Part shown: piece by piece, positions 43,855 to 61,876 of the stretch | Layout: the number at the start of each line of letters is the position of its first letter | How positions within the stretch are numbered: the first letter of the stretch is position 1 | Assembly (NCBI GenBank): GCA_022701365.1 | Contig: JAKUHH010000068.1 | Location: 559,189 to 623,188, forward strand | DNA from: Mycocentrospora acerina | Taxonomy: Eukaryota; Ascomycota; Dothideomycetes; Pleosporales | Length of the DNA stretch: 64,000 nucleotides | Direction of reading: 5' to 3' | Position numbers and translations under genes: made by a program | The notes under the pieces: generated by a model | What the model saw: only the letters and a program-made list of their open reading frames with translations | Database searches by the model: none | Told to the model about the DNA's origin: nothing

Positions 43855-46040
43855 GTGAGATGAAAACGTTAGCAATTAAGAGTCTCTTGAATGTGAAATC
43901 AGTAACAGCTCATATTTGAAGCGCCAGATCACCGTGGATAAGAAAGAATGATGTCACCGAATTCTAACACGAATGCGGTAAGTAATGTGAATCGATCACT
44001 CGCTAATCACGGATACAACCGACGGAGTTGATCCCGCCAGATTCTTACCTACCCATGCGCCGGGCTACGGCTGACGCACCCGAAGATCTCCGAGCCTGTG
44101 ATGAACCACGTCGTCACACTCCACTCAACAACACGCAAGTCAACAGCCACCCCAAAGTCTCCTCCTAGATTTGTTACAAGATGAACACGTAACTCGATAT
44201 TAAGAACTTTAATTTTGAACCAGAATCTCTTTATCATGCCACTGCGATGCTCCTTGGAGATTTGGACTAAACTACTGGACTAGATTACTCATTAGACTCA
44301 ATCCGCCGATGTAATCGTCCTTTGAAATATGATGAAATTGGGCTTGAGTGTTTAAGATATTCTTTGATCTCATGCCTTTTGATAAGAATCTTCTTGAATT
44401 CAGTACAACACCGTGACTGGCAATGCTCTCGGCGGCCGCAGTAGCCTCGGTGACATTGGCGACTCGGGAAGCACTCTAGGCAACGTTTCGAGGCCAAACC
44501 CGAAGATTAAGGATGGTGACGACACAGTAGATACCGATCAGGGCTTTGGGATGGATAACAAAGACGTAAAGGGGAGCTTGATGTGAATCTTCAAACTGGA
44601 TCTTGAGGCAGACATCCGAATTATCGCGCGTATTAAGGGAGACGTTGCAATTAGTCTAATACAGACTGTTCATTTCTCGCGCCTAGGAAGAATCAATAAA
44701 TTTTTTTCTTCACTTTGTCCGAACCAAGATGCCTCCATGCAGTATTTAGGTCAAAGCGTCGCCTTGTAGAAGCACTGCGCCAAATGGTGTTTTTGAACGT
44801 AACTAAATCCTTCTAATCCATTTTCAACCCAAGCACTGTTTATGGTAGAAGAACTCTGCCCCAGCATTTCAGGTCAAATATGTAGACAGTGAGGAGGAAA
44901 ATTCTGACAAACAGGACAATTAGCTTTACCTTTAGAACATTATGGAGTGTTATCTATGTTTTTTTACCACCCATGTGGCACAAATTTGATGAAACATGTC
45001 AGTTTCTGGTTCGTTTTCACATGGCGTAATATTGGTAGCTTTGTAAAACTAGTTGCCATTGCTGGCATCAGATAAGCGTGCCGACGACGACCTCTACCAC
45101 AACTTATTCAAAGATGGGAAGATGACACGGAAAAAATCAGGCTCGTGGCATGCTTTCATACTATCTCTGCAGTTCCCAGGTATGTAAGTGTTTGACGAAA
45201 TCTGGTTGCAGAATGAATCGCAGCTTTTGACAACATCATGCCGAATAGGCCCGCGAAAATACCGAGAAGTGGATGATGTTGTGGATTCAGAAAAACAAAT
45301 CACACGTTCAAAGCGGTTTGTAATCAAACATTGATTTGTGGCTATCTGTGTCCTGTCAAAGCGCCCCATTTATTCTCGTCTGGTTGCATTCACACGAATC
45401 CTAAGTGGACCGAGCGTTGCCCCATTACAGCCAGCTCATACTGTCTCCATTTTCGAAATATCCATATATCTCCCCCATCCGCCGCTAGTTGGGAGATGAG
45501 GACGGGGAATCTGACTAGGCGCAAGGATACCCAACTCTGACGGGAAACGGCTATGAGGCCAAGCTTTGCTTGTTCCCGATATGTTGAAAACAAGACCACT
45601 TCGTCGGTGACGGTACCGACCCATGTCGGCTTCTACGCCGTGCTCGCTTCAGCCTGCCTTTCTCAACAACCTCACGCTTCTAAACCAGTCCCCGACACGC
45701 GGGCTTTGCTTTCGGCAAATGATTGCGGGCGCCAATTCACGACCAGGAGTCGCTTAGCTAACGTCACGATTACAGTTTGGGGTATTGTCGGTTGTCGATC
45801 CTCTTGCTAGCAAGGTTCCCCGCACAACAAATGTGAACCCAGATTATCACTCGTCTCCACAATCAAGCATGTTGACAAGTCGCCACTTGTACAGGCTAGG
45901 TGCAGTCCTTCATGCAAGATTGTCAATGTCGGGTCAAGCATTGCCCGAAGCATTCTTATACACTCGGCGCCAACCTCCGACTTCAATTTGATCACCTTCA
46001 CCTTTTACATTTTTGTTAAGGTTGGTATCAGAAATACATC
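43855..46040. other. Gene-poor tract, 2.2 kb
   Basis: Region between the divergent small gene and the Dal5-like transporter. One plus-strand island (44402-44586) reads as coding-like sequence after a splice-acceptor-like CAG, but no complete gene could be built. The right part should be the transporter promoter. Confidence 0.4.
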
Positions 46041-47899
46041 ATGGCGTCTATCACCAACGCCAAGTCAGATGTTGCAAAGTTTGAGGACCTCTCTGAGAAG
46101 AAATCAAATTCTTCTGCTGAGGGAGAGGTAGAAGCACAGTTCGGAGAGGCTGATGAAGAAGAGGCGACCAGGGTATTGAGAAAGGTGGATTGGAGGCTCG
46201 TGCCGATACTGTCATTATTGTATCTGGTGAGCTTCATTGACAGAAGCAACAGTGAGTTCTCCTTCATTTTACCTGTGCATGAGTACTCTGATCTCATGAA
46301 TGCCTATGCCGGAACAAAGATCAGGCATTGTTCATTCATCTTGAAAACTGTGCTAATCAAAAGCAGTCGGCAATGCGAAAATTGCTGGCCTAACAAAGGA
46401 CCTCAATATGAAGGGGTTGCAGTACAACACAGCGGTCACACTCTTCTTCGTTCCCTACACACTGCTCGAAGTGCCCAGCAACATCGTGCTGAAGTTGATG
46501 AGACCCAGTGTTTGGCTTAGTATCATGATGGTTGCATGGGGGTCAGTCATGACACTTATGTGTCTTGTAAACAGCTATAGCGGACTACTAGCTGGCCGCT
46601 TCTTTCTAGGTGTTACAGAGGTACTGACCGCTTCTGCCTATATTTCACATAGCACATACTGACAAATATTCCCCCAGGCTGGTTTTTTTCCTGCTGCGAC
46701 TTTCCTCCTCACAATTTGGTATCGCCGCTATGAAGTTCAACGCCGATTGGCCATCTTCTACGTCTCTGCGTCTCTCGCTGGTGCATTTTCAGGTCTCCTC
46801 GCCTACGGAATTACGTTTCTGGATGGAAGATCGGGACTTGAAGGCTGGCAGTGGATTTTCCTCATTGAAGGTCTAGTCACCGTCTTTTTGGGTCTTTTCA
46901 TCTGGAAAGTCCTTCCGGATAGCCCTGGAACAGCAAAGTTTCTCAACCAGAGAGAGCGTGATCTATTGGTTTGGCGGCTGGCGAATGACTCTGGATCTGG
47001 CCAGGGGCGCGCTACGAACAGTGACAAGATGGAACGTAAATTCATCATTGCTGGTCTCTCAGACTGGAAGATCTGGGCTGGTGTTGTCATCTTCTGGGGA
47101 AATACTGTGGGAGTTTATGGGTAAGTTATTCTCGTACCATTACAGCCGATTCGAGAAAACCGGTACAGGTGGCATGATTGCTCATCAGCCTCATTGATTG
47201 CAATGAACTTTCCGCGCCCCAAATCAAAAAAATCTAGTCGAAAACCAATAGACGTACAACCACTGACTGATTCCCAGATTTACCGCCACTGTTCCCACAG
47301 TTATCAATGGTCTCGGTTACTCCAGCGCCAACGCACAGCTCCTCACCATACCTATTTACGTCTTCGCTGCCATCGTGACGCTCATTTTCGCTTGGGCCGC
47401 CGACTTGACCCGTATGCGCTCTCCGTACATTATTGCTGGCTACTCAATTGCAATCTGCGGATTCATAGCACAGCTGGCAATTCCCCACCCAAGGTATCCG
47501 GGCGTTACATACGGCTTCCTTTTCCCTGTAGCTGCCGGTCTATACTGCCCATTCACATGTCTCGTCGCCTGGGTTGGCAACTCGCTTGCGCCTAGCTCTA
47601 AACGCGCCATCGGTATGGCGTTGCTCATCTCTGTTGGTAACATGGGAGGTATCATGGGAAGCAACATTTATCTTGCCAGAGAGGCACCAAAATACACCAC
47701 TGGATTCTCTGCTAGTTTAGCAATGTGCTTTGGTGCTATTTGCATGACCTTTGTCCTCAGATGGGCTTATTCGAGGGAAAACAGACTGAAGGATGAGTTG
47801 ATTGCAGAGCATGGTGAAGCAGCTATAAGGGCGAGATATACAGAGGATGAGTTGTTGGAACTAGGAGACAAGAGTCCCTTCTTTAGGTACACTTTATAA
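46041..47899 (+). CDS. MFS transporter, Dal5-like (anion:cation symporter family)
   Basis: Carrier of the allantoate/nicotinate/organic-anion group. Exons 46041-46251, 46367-46620, 46678-47120 and 47278-47899 give 509 residues. The membrane part opens with the family signature DWRLVPILSLLYLVSFIDRS followed by NIGNAKIAGL, then RFFLGVTEAGFFPAATF and YRRYEVQRRLAIFY, with EGWQWIFLIEGLVTVF in the first half. The second half has SPYIIAGY, AWVGNSLAPSSKRAIGMAL and GNMGGIMGSNIYL. The C-terminus is short and acidic (RYTEDELLELGDKSPFFRYTL), as in this family. Likely substrates are carboxylates, vitamins or ureides, but none can be assigned. It stands alone, with no catabolic genes beside it. Confidence 0.93.
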
Positions 47900-48747
47900 G
47901 CAGTAGAATTTGCTTTGATATGAGAATATCGTCTTTTTTCTCATTACATGAGTTACAACATGTGGAAGTGAAAATATGATTGGCAAGGTCGGAGCTTACC
48001 TTGTTAATATATGAGTCTAGTGAAAAAAACTACATACTTGAACAACGCTACTTTAAATTATGCGGTATACACCAAATGAAAGAAAGTCTGATTAAACATG
48101 AATCTAGTTTCTGTTAAAGAATGTTGCTAACTATTTGCAGATCACTTCCCTCTCAAGGACAATTGAATTATTAGAATGTTTTACAATTACAATGGCCACT
48201 CAATTGGTCAGTCATTTTCTTTGCAGAATTGTTACTAAATTTGGCTTGACGTAATTAAAATGCCTAATCCCTTCTCCTCATCCTATTTCAGAACGATTCT
48301 CTTTGCTTTACCCTGTACAACTCTAGTCTCATCTTTTTTCAAACTATCATAACAAGGTATCAGTGCACTATACAAGTACTTTTCGAGGCAGCTCACTAGC
48401 TTATCTTATACGTTATAGCACCACATTGTCACTTCAGCACCCCGGTTGTGTAAGTAGTAGCAGCACTGTATGCCCATTTAAAATATGTGAATATCAGATG
48501 CAAGGTTCGCTGTTTGAGCATGTATACACCCATAATGAATATGAGGAATGTCTTTCGACAGGACTGTGTAATTGTGAGATCTTTTACGATTTCAATGGTT
48601 CCTGTAGTCTAGGGGGATTGAACAAAAAAAGAACTTGGCCCAACAATGCTGCGCAATACCATCTTCTCAGGATTCATCATCATAATCCAATATCACTACA
48701 ACTAGAAGCTAAATTTTTCGTAAGTGTCATCTGTGAATATGCGACAT
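47900..48747. other. Intergenic, 0.85 kb, between convergent genes
   Basis: AT-rich spacer between the Dal5-like transporter and the coiled-coil hypothetical. No gene is seen. Confidence 0.5.
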
Positions 48748-50538
48748 TCAAGTATACATTGACTGCACGTCTTGACTTCTCGAACGCTCTGCATACGCCA
48801 TGAATGCCTTGCTCAAAAACTCGCCCAGCCCGTACCGCCCCTTACCATACACTGTATAATAATTTTCCAAAATGATAGCTAGTGTGTTTCCGCCCTTCTC
48901 CCCGCTCTCAAGCAACTCCTCAAACCTGTCAATCTCTACTTGAATGTCGCGCTTCCATTGCACCAGCCAATCCATGTCTCTGTGAAGTTCGAGTAGAGCG
49001 TTACCGGCGTGCGCAGGCACATTATGCTCCCACTCTGCCATTTTGGCGAGTCTAGCGTCTGTGTTGGCGATCTCCTGCTGACGCGAGGCGATCTGCGCTT
49101 TGGCGCGGGTGAAGACGCTGTCCGAGGGGAGTAATTCACATCCAGCATATAGACAGTGGTGCAATGCTTCAGCTTTTGAGTTCTCATATGCTCGGATCAC
49201 TCGCTCTTGTTTGCTGTCTTCGAGTGCCATGCAGTGCTGGAATTGCTCCGACTCATGACTTTCCCTTACCCACTTCATGGAGTCGTCCAGGCGTTGAAGA
49301 CGTACATCGCATTCTTCTGTTTTGTTGGTGAGATTCACCATCTCGTACGTCCGTTCGAGATGCCATAGTTCCCAGAGACCTGCGTTTGGTTCTGCCGAAC
49401 ATTGGCCGTCTGGACATAGATTGGCGATTTCTCCCTTGAGGGCGGACTCTTCGGCCTCCAACTCTTGGAGATCCCATTCGCGTTTTTGGATCCGCAAGCG
49501 GTGTAACCAGTACTCATCTTCAGTTGTTGAATTTTCGAGTGCGGAGTGGTGGTGTGAAAGGCGCTGCTGCGCGTAAGGAATGTGCCCGGTGAATGTGGAG
49601 TTCGGGTGCGTGTTGGAGCCGGTAAGGATGTCACTTCGGGTGCGTAATACTTCTATGGGACTTTGAACGGAAGACGAATGTTTGGCACGGATAATGTCGG
49701 CATTAAACTGAGTAGGGTCGAAGGTGCTAGGCCAGCCATTCTGTCGCAGGAGGTCCTTGATGTGAGAATCTTCAAGTCCAAAGGCATGCAGTCCATTAAA
49801 CACACCGAAGGTGTTGACCCTATTCGAAGTCTCCCAAGGCGTCCAGGTCAGACTTTGGTACTTGTCTTTTATGGCCTGTAATACTTTGAGTGCACCGTTC
49901 TTCATACTCCAACGTTCAAGATCATCTATCTCTTGGAACCATGATTCTGCAAGCTGTGCGCCGAACACGTGTTTTGCTTGCTGCCGGCCAACCCATTCTT
50001 TACCTTGAAAGATACTAATGGCGTTTCTTTCAGTATTATACATTATCACCCACGTGTCGTCGTTGTTCCAGCCTCCAGTGCTCCATTTCGTCAGCGCGAT
50101 GTCAGTTGGTGCCATGTAATCTTCCCAGCCGATATCTGACTCTCTCAGGGGATTGCAGCTCTCTGCGAGATGCTCCGGGTTCCAATAGTTCATGAAGTCG
50201 CCGCCAAAGATCCAATCGGACTCGAGGATCAATGAGTCGTCAACGTACGGAAGGAGCTCCATAAGGCGAAGTACGGGACCGCTCAGTGTACATGGTATTG
50301 CAGTAGTATTAATTCGATGTGGACCTCGTTTGATGGCGTTGTGCGGAATGAATGTCATGTTTGCGAGGGTGCTATATATGTCGTCCATCAACCTTGCAAC
50401 TTCGTGGAGTGGAGCCTCATCGTAGGATGAGTTGCTACCAGTAGGCAGCAGTTTGTACAAGAATGAGGGGCACAGGAAAGTAACGAGGGGAAGAAGGAAT
50501 ATTGTGACTTGGTACTGCAACCATGGTAGTATTAGCAT
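48748..50538 (-). CDS. Hypothetical secretory-pathway protein with coiled coil
   Basis: A single-exon frame of 596 residues from the ATG at 50538. The N-terminus holds a strong hydrophobic segment (VTIFLLPLVTFLCPSFLY), either signal peptide or anchor. Several N-glycosylation sequons (NSS, NMT, NTT, NST, NLT, NKT) follow, which suits a lumenal or extracellular protein. The N-terminal half has globular composition (DWIFGGDFMNYWNPEHLAES, NNDDTWVIMYNTERNAISIF). Residues about 340-560 are Glu/Leu/Gln-rich and helical, probably a coiled coil, with a Cys pair (NLCPDGQCSAE). No family is recognised. Codon and amino-acid make-up support a true gene. Confidence 0.7.
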   Translation of the reverse strand: MLILPWLQYQVTIFLLPLVTFLCPSFLYKLLPTGSNSSYDEAPLHEVARLMDDIYSTLANMTFIPHNAIKRGPHRINTTAIPCTLSGPVLRLMELLPYVDDSLILESDWIFGGDFMNYWNPEHLAESCNPLRESDIGWEDYMAPTDIALTKWSTGGWNNDDTWVIMYNTERNAISIFQGKEWVGRQQAKHVFGAQLAESWFQEIDDLERWSMKNGALKVLQAIKDKYQSLTWTPWETSNRVNTFGVFNGLHAFGLEDSHIKDLLRQNGWPSTFDPTQFNADIIRAKHSSSVQSPIEVLRTRSDILTGSNTHPNSTFTGHIPYAQQRLSHHHSALENSTTEDEYWLHRLRIQKREWDLQELEAEESALKGEIANLCPDGQCSAEPNAGLWELWHLERTYEMVNLTNKTEECDVRLQRLDDSMKWVRESHESEQFQHCMALEDSKQERVIRAYENSKAEALHHCLYAGCELLPSDSVFTRAKAQIASRQQEIANTDARLAKMAEWEHNVPAHAGNALLELHRDMDWLVQWKRDIQVEIDRFEELLESGEKGGNTLAIILENYYTVYGKGRYGLGEFLSKAFMAYAERSRSQDVQSMYT

Positions 50539-51596
50539 GACGAAGCACCAACAGCGGCAATGGAGGATGACTCAATCAAGAACACGAATGGGATATTCGT
50601 TTGGAGAAGGAAGACGCATGATATTTGATGAGTTCATGGGAATAAAACTCTAACGAACAAACTTGCTCTGATAATGCTTACTAATGGCCTAGGCGCAAAA
50701 AGATACGGTACTACCCTAGTGTAGGTGCACCGTGGCCACTTTGAAGTCAAGAACAATGCTACTACTAGACTTGAATCAGCTTGGCCTAAATCTAGGTATC
50801 AGCTATGGTGTTTCAAGGATTAAATGATTGATCTCACCACACTCAGTTTCGATCGCGAACTCCAAACTGTCAGTTGCATTTATGGTAGATGTACCCGTCT
50901 AATAGGTAAAGTTAGATTAATACAGATTATCCCATTTCGAGTCTCCTTAATCCGATGTGACATGAAATGATAGGCCTTGTCTGTCCAAATCAGCGCTTGC
51001 CATTTCTATCTCGATGCAAAGCGACCTGTCACATTACATTCTGATATAATCTCGCGGCTTGCCGGCTCAGATGACCCTACTACGGATACTAATCCGTCCT
51101 TGGTAGAAAACAAGGCTGTACAGGTCCTATATGTATACATTTCCACCACCAGCAAGCTTGCTTTGATTACCTGCTACAAAGTTTAGTCACCACACTTATG
51201 TGTACCTAGGATAAGTTTTTGGATAGATGTTTGAGAATGCATAGTAGTAATATTTCTGTTATGTTGGTCTCCCCGGCCAAGCCAGGCTAATGTACAAGAA
51301 CCATACAACGAAACTATTGATACATCTCATCCTTATCAACCCCTTAAGAAAAACGAGCCACAACCCAGAAGTGAAAACCAAAAAAACAACTGAATGGTAA
51401 TGTACAAGCCCTGCGAAGCCGATACTAACAGATCAACAAATTCAAAATCAACGCTACCCAATATTCTTCCAGCACAAACGGATACGCCCCGTTGACCATT
51501 ATACCCCCCTCCCTGCGTATCATGTCCTACATGTATAGAATATCAACTGGCAAAGCTAAGTGATAGTATTCACGAGGACGCCGAACTTGAATCCTT
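50539..51596. other. Intergenic, 1.06 kb
   Basis: Upstream region of the coiled-coil hypothetical; on its right is the 3' end of the tannase/feruloyl esterase. No gene is seen. Confidence 0.5.
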
Positions 51597-53219
51597 CTAC
51601 GACTCGATGCCACCCTCGCAGATGTAGCTCGAGGCTGCATTTGGGTCGCCGCTGCCGTCGTACCTGTTCTGGCCAGGCCAGGCGCAGAGCTCCTTGACGA
51701 TAGTCTGATTGGTGCCAAAAGTTTGTGCCGTCAGTGTCTGTGGTGCCTCGCCGTTCTCGACCCAAGCAACCATCACGTTGAGTGGGCTCACTGGGCTCGG
51801 TCCGATATCGCCTCCGCAGTGGCCAACACCTGGAGCAAGGAATAGACGATAGTACTCGTTGACTTGGTCCCTGCCTCCCATAGTGCTTTCAACACGCCTG
51901 CGGTAATCAATAGAGTTCTGCACTGGCAAGATTTGATCGTTAAGACCGTGCCATGAGAGCAACTTAGTGCCTGAAGCTTGCAGAGCAGACAAGTCAGGGT
52001 TATCGCAATTGAGATGACCACCAAGCTCATACTCGGCCAGCGCAAACAGTCGTTCATAAAGCTGTCCTCTAACGTCAGTGAGGTTGAAGTCTGGGTTCTT
52101 AAGAACAAGGTATCTCAAGAAGTCCCAAGCAAGAGGGAATGGGTTCGCAGAGCGGGTGCCGTCTTCAGCGACGGTGATATTTCCAAGAGCATGCATGGGG
52201 ACACCTGGTGGAATGGCATGAACAAGGCTTTGCCCGTCGAATGTTCGGAGACCGTTTTGGAGCTCGCTAACCAGTCGGGCCATGGCTTCAGTAATTTCCA
52301 CCTCTCCACCATCGCACTGGGCGCGATCACCAACAAGATCAAAGGGGTTAAACTCGCACGAGAATGGGTCCTCAATAACGCCGTCGGCGAGACCATCACT
52401 GCTGTCGCAGCGAGCGATAGCTTGCGCGCTGAAGTACTGGAACTCGCAGTTGGACAGGAAGGTGTCCAGTTCCTGCATTCTAATCGCAGCCCACACCTCT
52501 CCAGTGACGAAGTGACCCATGCTGATGGCGGGCGCATTAGCAACAATACCGTCGACTAAATCAGGGTGTTTCTGGGCAATCGAGAAGCCCTGTCTGCCCC
52601 CAGTCGAGCAGCCCTCCCAGTAAGAATGATGGGGTTTTCTGCCATAGTACTGCGCTGTGAGTGCTTTTCCAACAGTGATTTCCTCGACAATGCTGCGAGT
52701 CGCGAAATTAGAGATGAGGCCATAGTTGATGGAACCATCACTGTTCGCGGCCCAAGAGAAATCAGAAGTTAAGGCTAAGTTGGCAGAGTGGCCGCCATCC
52801 GTGACTGTGACGGCATAGCCGTCTCGCAGTCCAGGGCCTAGAGAAGTGAAGGTGCCAGTCACAGTGCCACCTCCACCCACAGCCAAAAAGCGGCCGTTCC
52901 AATCTGCATCAACAATAGGGAGCCAAACCTCGATCAGAACATTGTCGTTGGAGCCATTATGGGTCAAGTTGACCTGAACCTGACAAAAGTTCAATCCAGG
53001 AATGTCAGGGAGAGGAGCAAGACCGCCGCTCTGGATACTGGTGAAGTTGTACTGAGGAGTAGCCGTGATAGACAATATCTCAGCGCCTGGTCCGATATCC
53101 GGGTTTGAAAAAGCTGACGCTGCGCAGAGGGGGGAGGAAGAGTTGGCAGGCGCTGAAATCCTCATTCCGAGCGCCGACCCGGCAAGAAGAGACAAATTGG
53201 CTAGCTTTGGTGAAATCAT
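51597..53219 (-). CDS. Tannase/feruloyl esterase family protein
   Basis: Secreted serine esterase (PF07519 family) acting on feruloyl or galloyl esters, as in plant cell wall xylan or tannins. A single exon of 540 residues starts at the ATG at 53219 (MISPKLANLSLLAG), which opens a signal peptide. The family's CS-D-HC set is complete: GCSTGGRQG with the nucleophile Ser near 203, LSWHGLNDQILP with the Asp near 428, and APGVGHCGG with the His-Cys near 465. Cys pairs and glycosylation sequons fit a secreted enzyme. The protein ends AASSYICEGGIES. Which ester it prefers cannot be told. Together with the AA9 LPMO it points to plant biomass use. Confidence 0.94.
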   Translation of the reverse strand: MISPKLANLSLLAGSALGMRISAPANSSSPLCAASAFSNPDIGPGAEILSITATPQYNFTSIQSGGLAPLPDIPGLNFCQVQVNLTHNGSNDNVLIEVWLPIVDADWNGRFLAVGGGGTVTGTFTSLGPGLRDGYAVTVTDGGHSANLALTSDFSWAANSDGSINYGLISNFATRSIVEEITVGKALTAQYYGRKPHHSYWEGCSTGGRQGFSIAQKHPDLVDGIVANAPAISMGHFVTGEVWAAIRMQELDTFLSNCEFQYFSAQAIARCDSSDGLADGVIEDPFSCEFNPFDLVGDRAQCDGGEVEITEAMARLVSELQNGLRTFDGQSLVHAIPPGVPMHALGNITVAEDGTRSANPFPLAWDFLRYLVLKNPDFNLTDVRGQLYERLFALAEYELGGHLNCDNPDLSALQASGTKLLSWHGLNDQILPVQNSIDYRRRVESTMGGRDQVNEYYRLFLAPGVGHCGGDIGPSPVSPLNVMVAWVENGEAPQTLTAQTFGTNQTIVKELCAWPGQNRYDGSGDPNAASSYICEGGIES

Positions 53220-53705
53220 TGCGTGTTGGGTTGAGTATAAGAAAAAGAAAGTGATAATTGATATAGAGGGCAAATCTAGTCTCTATATATATACACAGTT
53301 GAAGTTTACGCCAAGTTCGAATCTGGAGATGGAATAGTCGCCCCTTCAGCAGCTGTATTCATCTTGGCTGTAACATGATGACCATACACCTGGCTCGGTA
53401 ACTTTCTTTCCGTGAACATTAGACTTAGACAATACTCAATCTACGTATTACTGAATTCCTCTAACCAGTATTCGAGAAATTCAAAATTCGTCTTTTCAGT
53501 CCATGCAAGAAATCCCTTCAAGCTCGTCGTGCTCGTACACTCCTCCACCATCTCCCACACACCTCAATGCCTACTCAGAACTTACTCTACAGGATCTACC
53601 ACTGACCAGTTCGTACGAGCAAGAAATGGTCGTACACCATCACAGTAGGCAGAGCATTATGCAATTACAGGTCACCGGGCCGACTACGCTACCTAGAGCG
53701 CCTTG

Positions 53706-53769
53706 GCAGCACCTTAGCCACAATACCAGTATCCGACGCAGCACCTTAGCCACAATGCCAGCATCCGAC
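53706..53769. repeat. 32-bp tandem repeat, two copies
   Basis: Copies at 53706-53737 and 53738-53769 (unit starting GCAGCACCTTAGCCACAAT) differ at two positions, both transitions (A/G and T/C). Confidence 0.8.
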
Positions 53770-54787
53770 ACAGCACTCCGCACATTCGGTGTTGCAAAAG
53801 TCCGGAGAAAAAAACACGCGTCAAGGAGAGAGATTATGTGTATATGTGTGGCGTTGCTTAGCATTTGTAATCTGCGACTCTCTTTCCGCTGGGTGTGAAA
53901 TCAGCAACGGGCCTGCATTAGTCACCTCGAGGTCGTTATTCCGCGATTGCAGTTACATTAAGACGTGAATACTTCCCGAGTATTTTTGTGCACTATCCGA
54001 TGACTTGATGCTCCCTCGGCCGAACCTAGTAGGCTGTAGTACTGCCCTGATCATTGAAGAGGTGTTGCAATTGCGGTTGCGCGTGTTGCAGCTAGGGCAT
54101 GGTGGACAGAGAAGCTCCGTCAAGTCATCCCACCACATCTTGATGTCGGAAGAGGGTCTGGCCTGCTCTCGACTTGCCATTGGTGGTGTCAATCGAATGC
54201 TTCATCTATGACAACAAACGCGAAAAACATCATTCGTTGTGTGTGTTTGCAGCCAGTGTTCCCAACAAGCAGATCACTTGATTGAATCCATGATCAACAA
54301 ACAATTTCCACGTCACAACAAAAGGTGAAGCAGCCTTCAAATGAGCGTTTAACCAAGGAGACTATCTAGAGAGCTGTTGAGTGCAGGGGGGATGCGCACA
54401 TACATCAACAGGCATGTATTGACTAGTCGGTCCATTACCCGATTCCTCGCACCTATCAAGCATCGGTAGAGAGACCGTGGCACAGCCAAACGGGGATAAA
54501 AAACTTGCCAACCAGAGAATAGGGGTAATTGAGTCACCATACAGTCACCATACAGCCACTAGTCAAATTCTTGTCGTATTTTTTCCCTACAACTCCTACC
54601 AGCTAGAACAGGCGGTAACACAACGACAAAGTGGCGTAAAAAATATTTGAAAAGGCGACGTTGATTATTAAAATGATGCCAGAACGAAAGGGAGGTTTTG
54701 AAGAAACCCCGAGATGAGATTTCAACGTGTGGTTTCAAGTGAGAAAATATAACTGTATACATACAAACATTGCCACCTTAAACATTG

Positions 54788-54832
<45 letters not shown>
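54788..54832. repeat. (GTA)15 microsatellite
   Basis: A perfect GTA run of 45 bases. Confidence 0.95.
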
Positions 54833-55169
54833 TTCGCAATTTTAATAAACAACAACATCACTAACATCAACAACACTAAACCACACAAACACAAACAATA
54901 AAAAAAAACCCCCCCTCTTCAAATCCTCCTCCCTCCTAATTCATTCTACATTTAAACTTGACATCAAGACTCCAATACCAGCTTTTCTATGAATCCCCCT
55001 CCCCCCCCCGTCCTTTATAACCTCTTCTTCTAATCTTTCTTCCAAAACGGACTATCTTGTCCATTTGAAAAAGAGAGTAAATATTAGATAGATATTTTTT
55101 TGGCTGCAGAAACAGGAAAGAGAAGGGAAGCAGAATACGCATCCAGGTAACCAAGTAAGCATAATTATG

Positions 55170-55200
55170 TAGGTAGGTAGGTAGATAGGTAGGAAGGTAG
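55170..55200. repeat. GGTA microsatellite, imperfect
   Basis: Repeated GTAG units with single interruptions. Confidence 0.6.
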
Positions 55201-55358
55201 CCGTGATGTAAGTAAAGAATCTTGTAAACCCTCCCCCTTCGTGTTTTAAAAAAAATTAAGTTTTTCTGTTTACATGTTAAAACAACATCACTTGTAGATA
55301 TTCTCATTTCTTGTCAATGTAGTCAAGTTTTGGTCAGAGTCAGAGTTAGAGTCAGAGT

Positions 55359-55390
<32 letters not shown>
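55359..55390. repeat. (CAG)10 microsatellite
   Basis: A perfect CAG run of about 10.7 units, preceded by CAGAGT repeats. Confidence 0.9.
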
Positions 55391-55650
55391 CAAACATTCA
55401 TTTAATCCAACCCCAAGCACATTGAGGAGAAAAGGGGGAAACAAAAAAAGGGTTGCAAGATAAGTCACAGACCGACTCGATTGAATGGTAAGAAAGGAGT
55501 GAAAAATATCGATACCTCTAATCTCAAGTATAGCAAGTATGTCGATGCTTTTCTTTCCCGTCTTCTCCTAGATTTTTTACTTCATCAGCCACCCACAACA
55601 ATACATTTCCAGCCACCACCACCACCACCAGAATCTTTCCTCGAAAAAGC

Positions 55651-61876
<6,226 letters not shown>

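Larger units (their letters stand above)
53220..55650. other. Repeat-rich intergenic spacer, 2.4 kb
   Basis: Contains the feruloyl esterase promoter on the left and, on the right, the region beyond the AROM 3' end. In between are a 32-bp tandem, trinucleotide runs and GGTA repeats. A 131-codon plus frame at 53503-53898 crosses the 32-bp tandem and is not credible as a gene. Confidence 0.5.

Noticed and set aside
53300..53320. tRNA T-arm-like GTTCGAATC
   Set aside because: The flanking bases do not pair into a T stem, and no anticodon arm or acceptor stem is at the right distance.
53503..53898. 131-codon plus-strand frame from an ATG
   Set aside because: It crosses a 32-bp tandem repeat and has no coding-like blocks.
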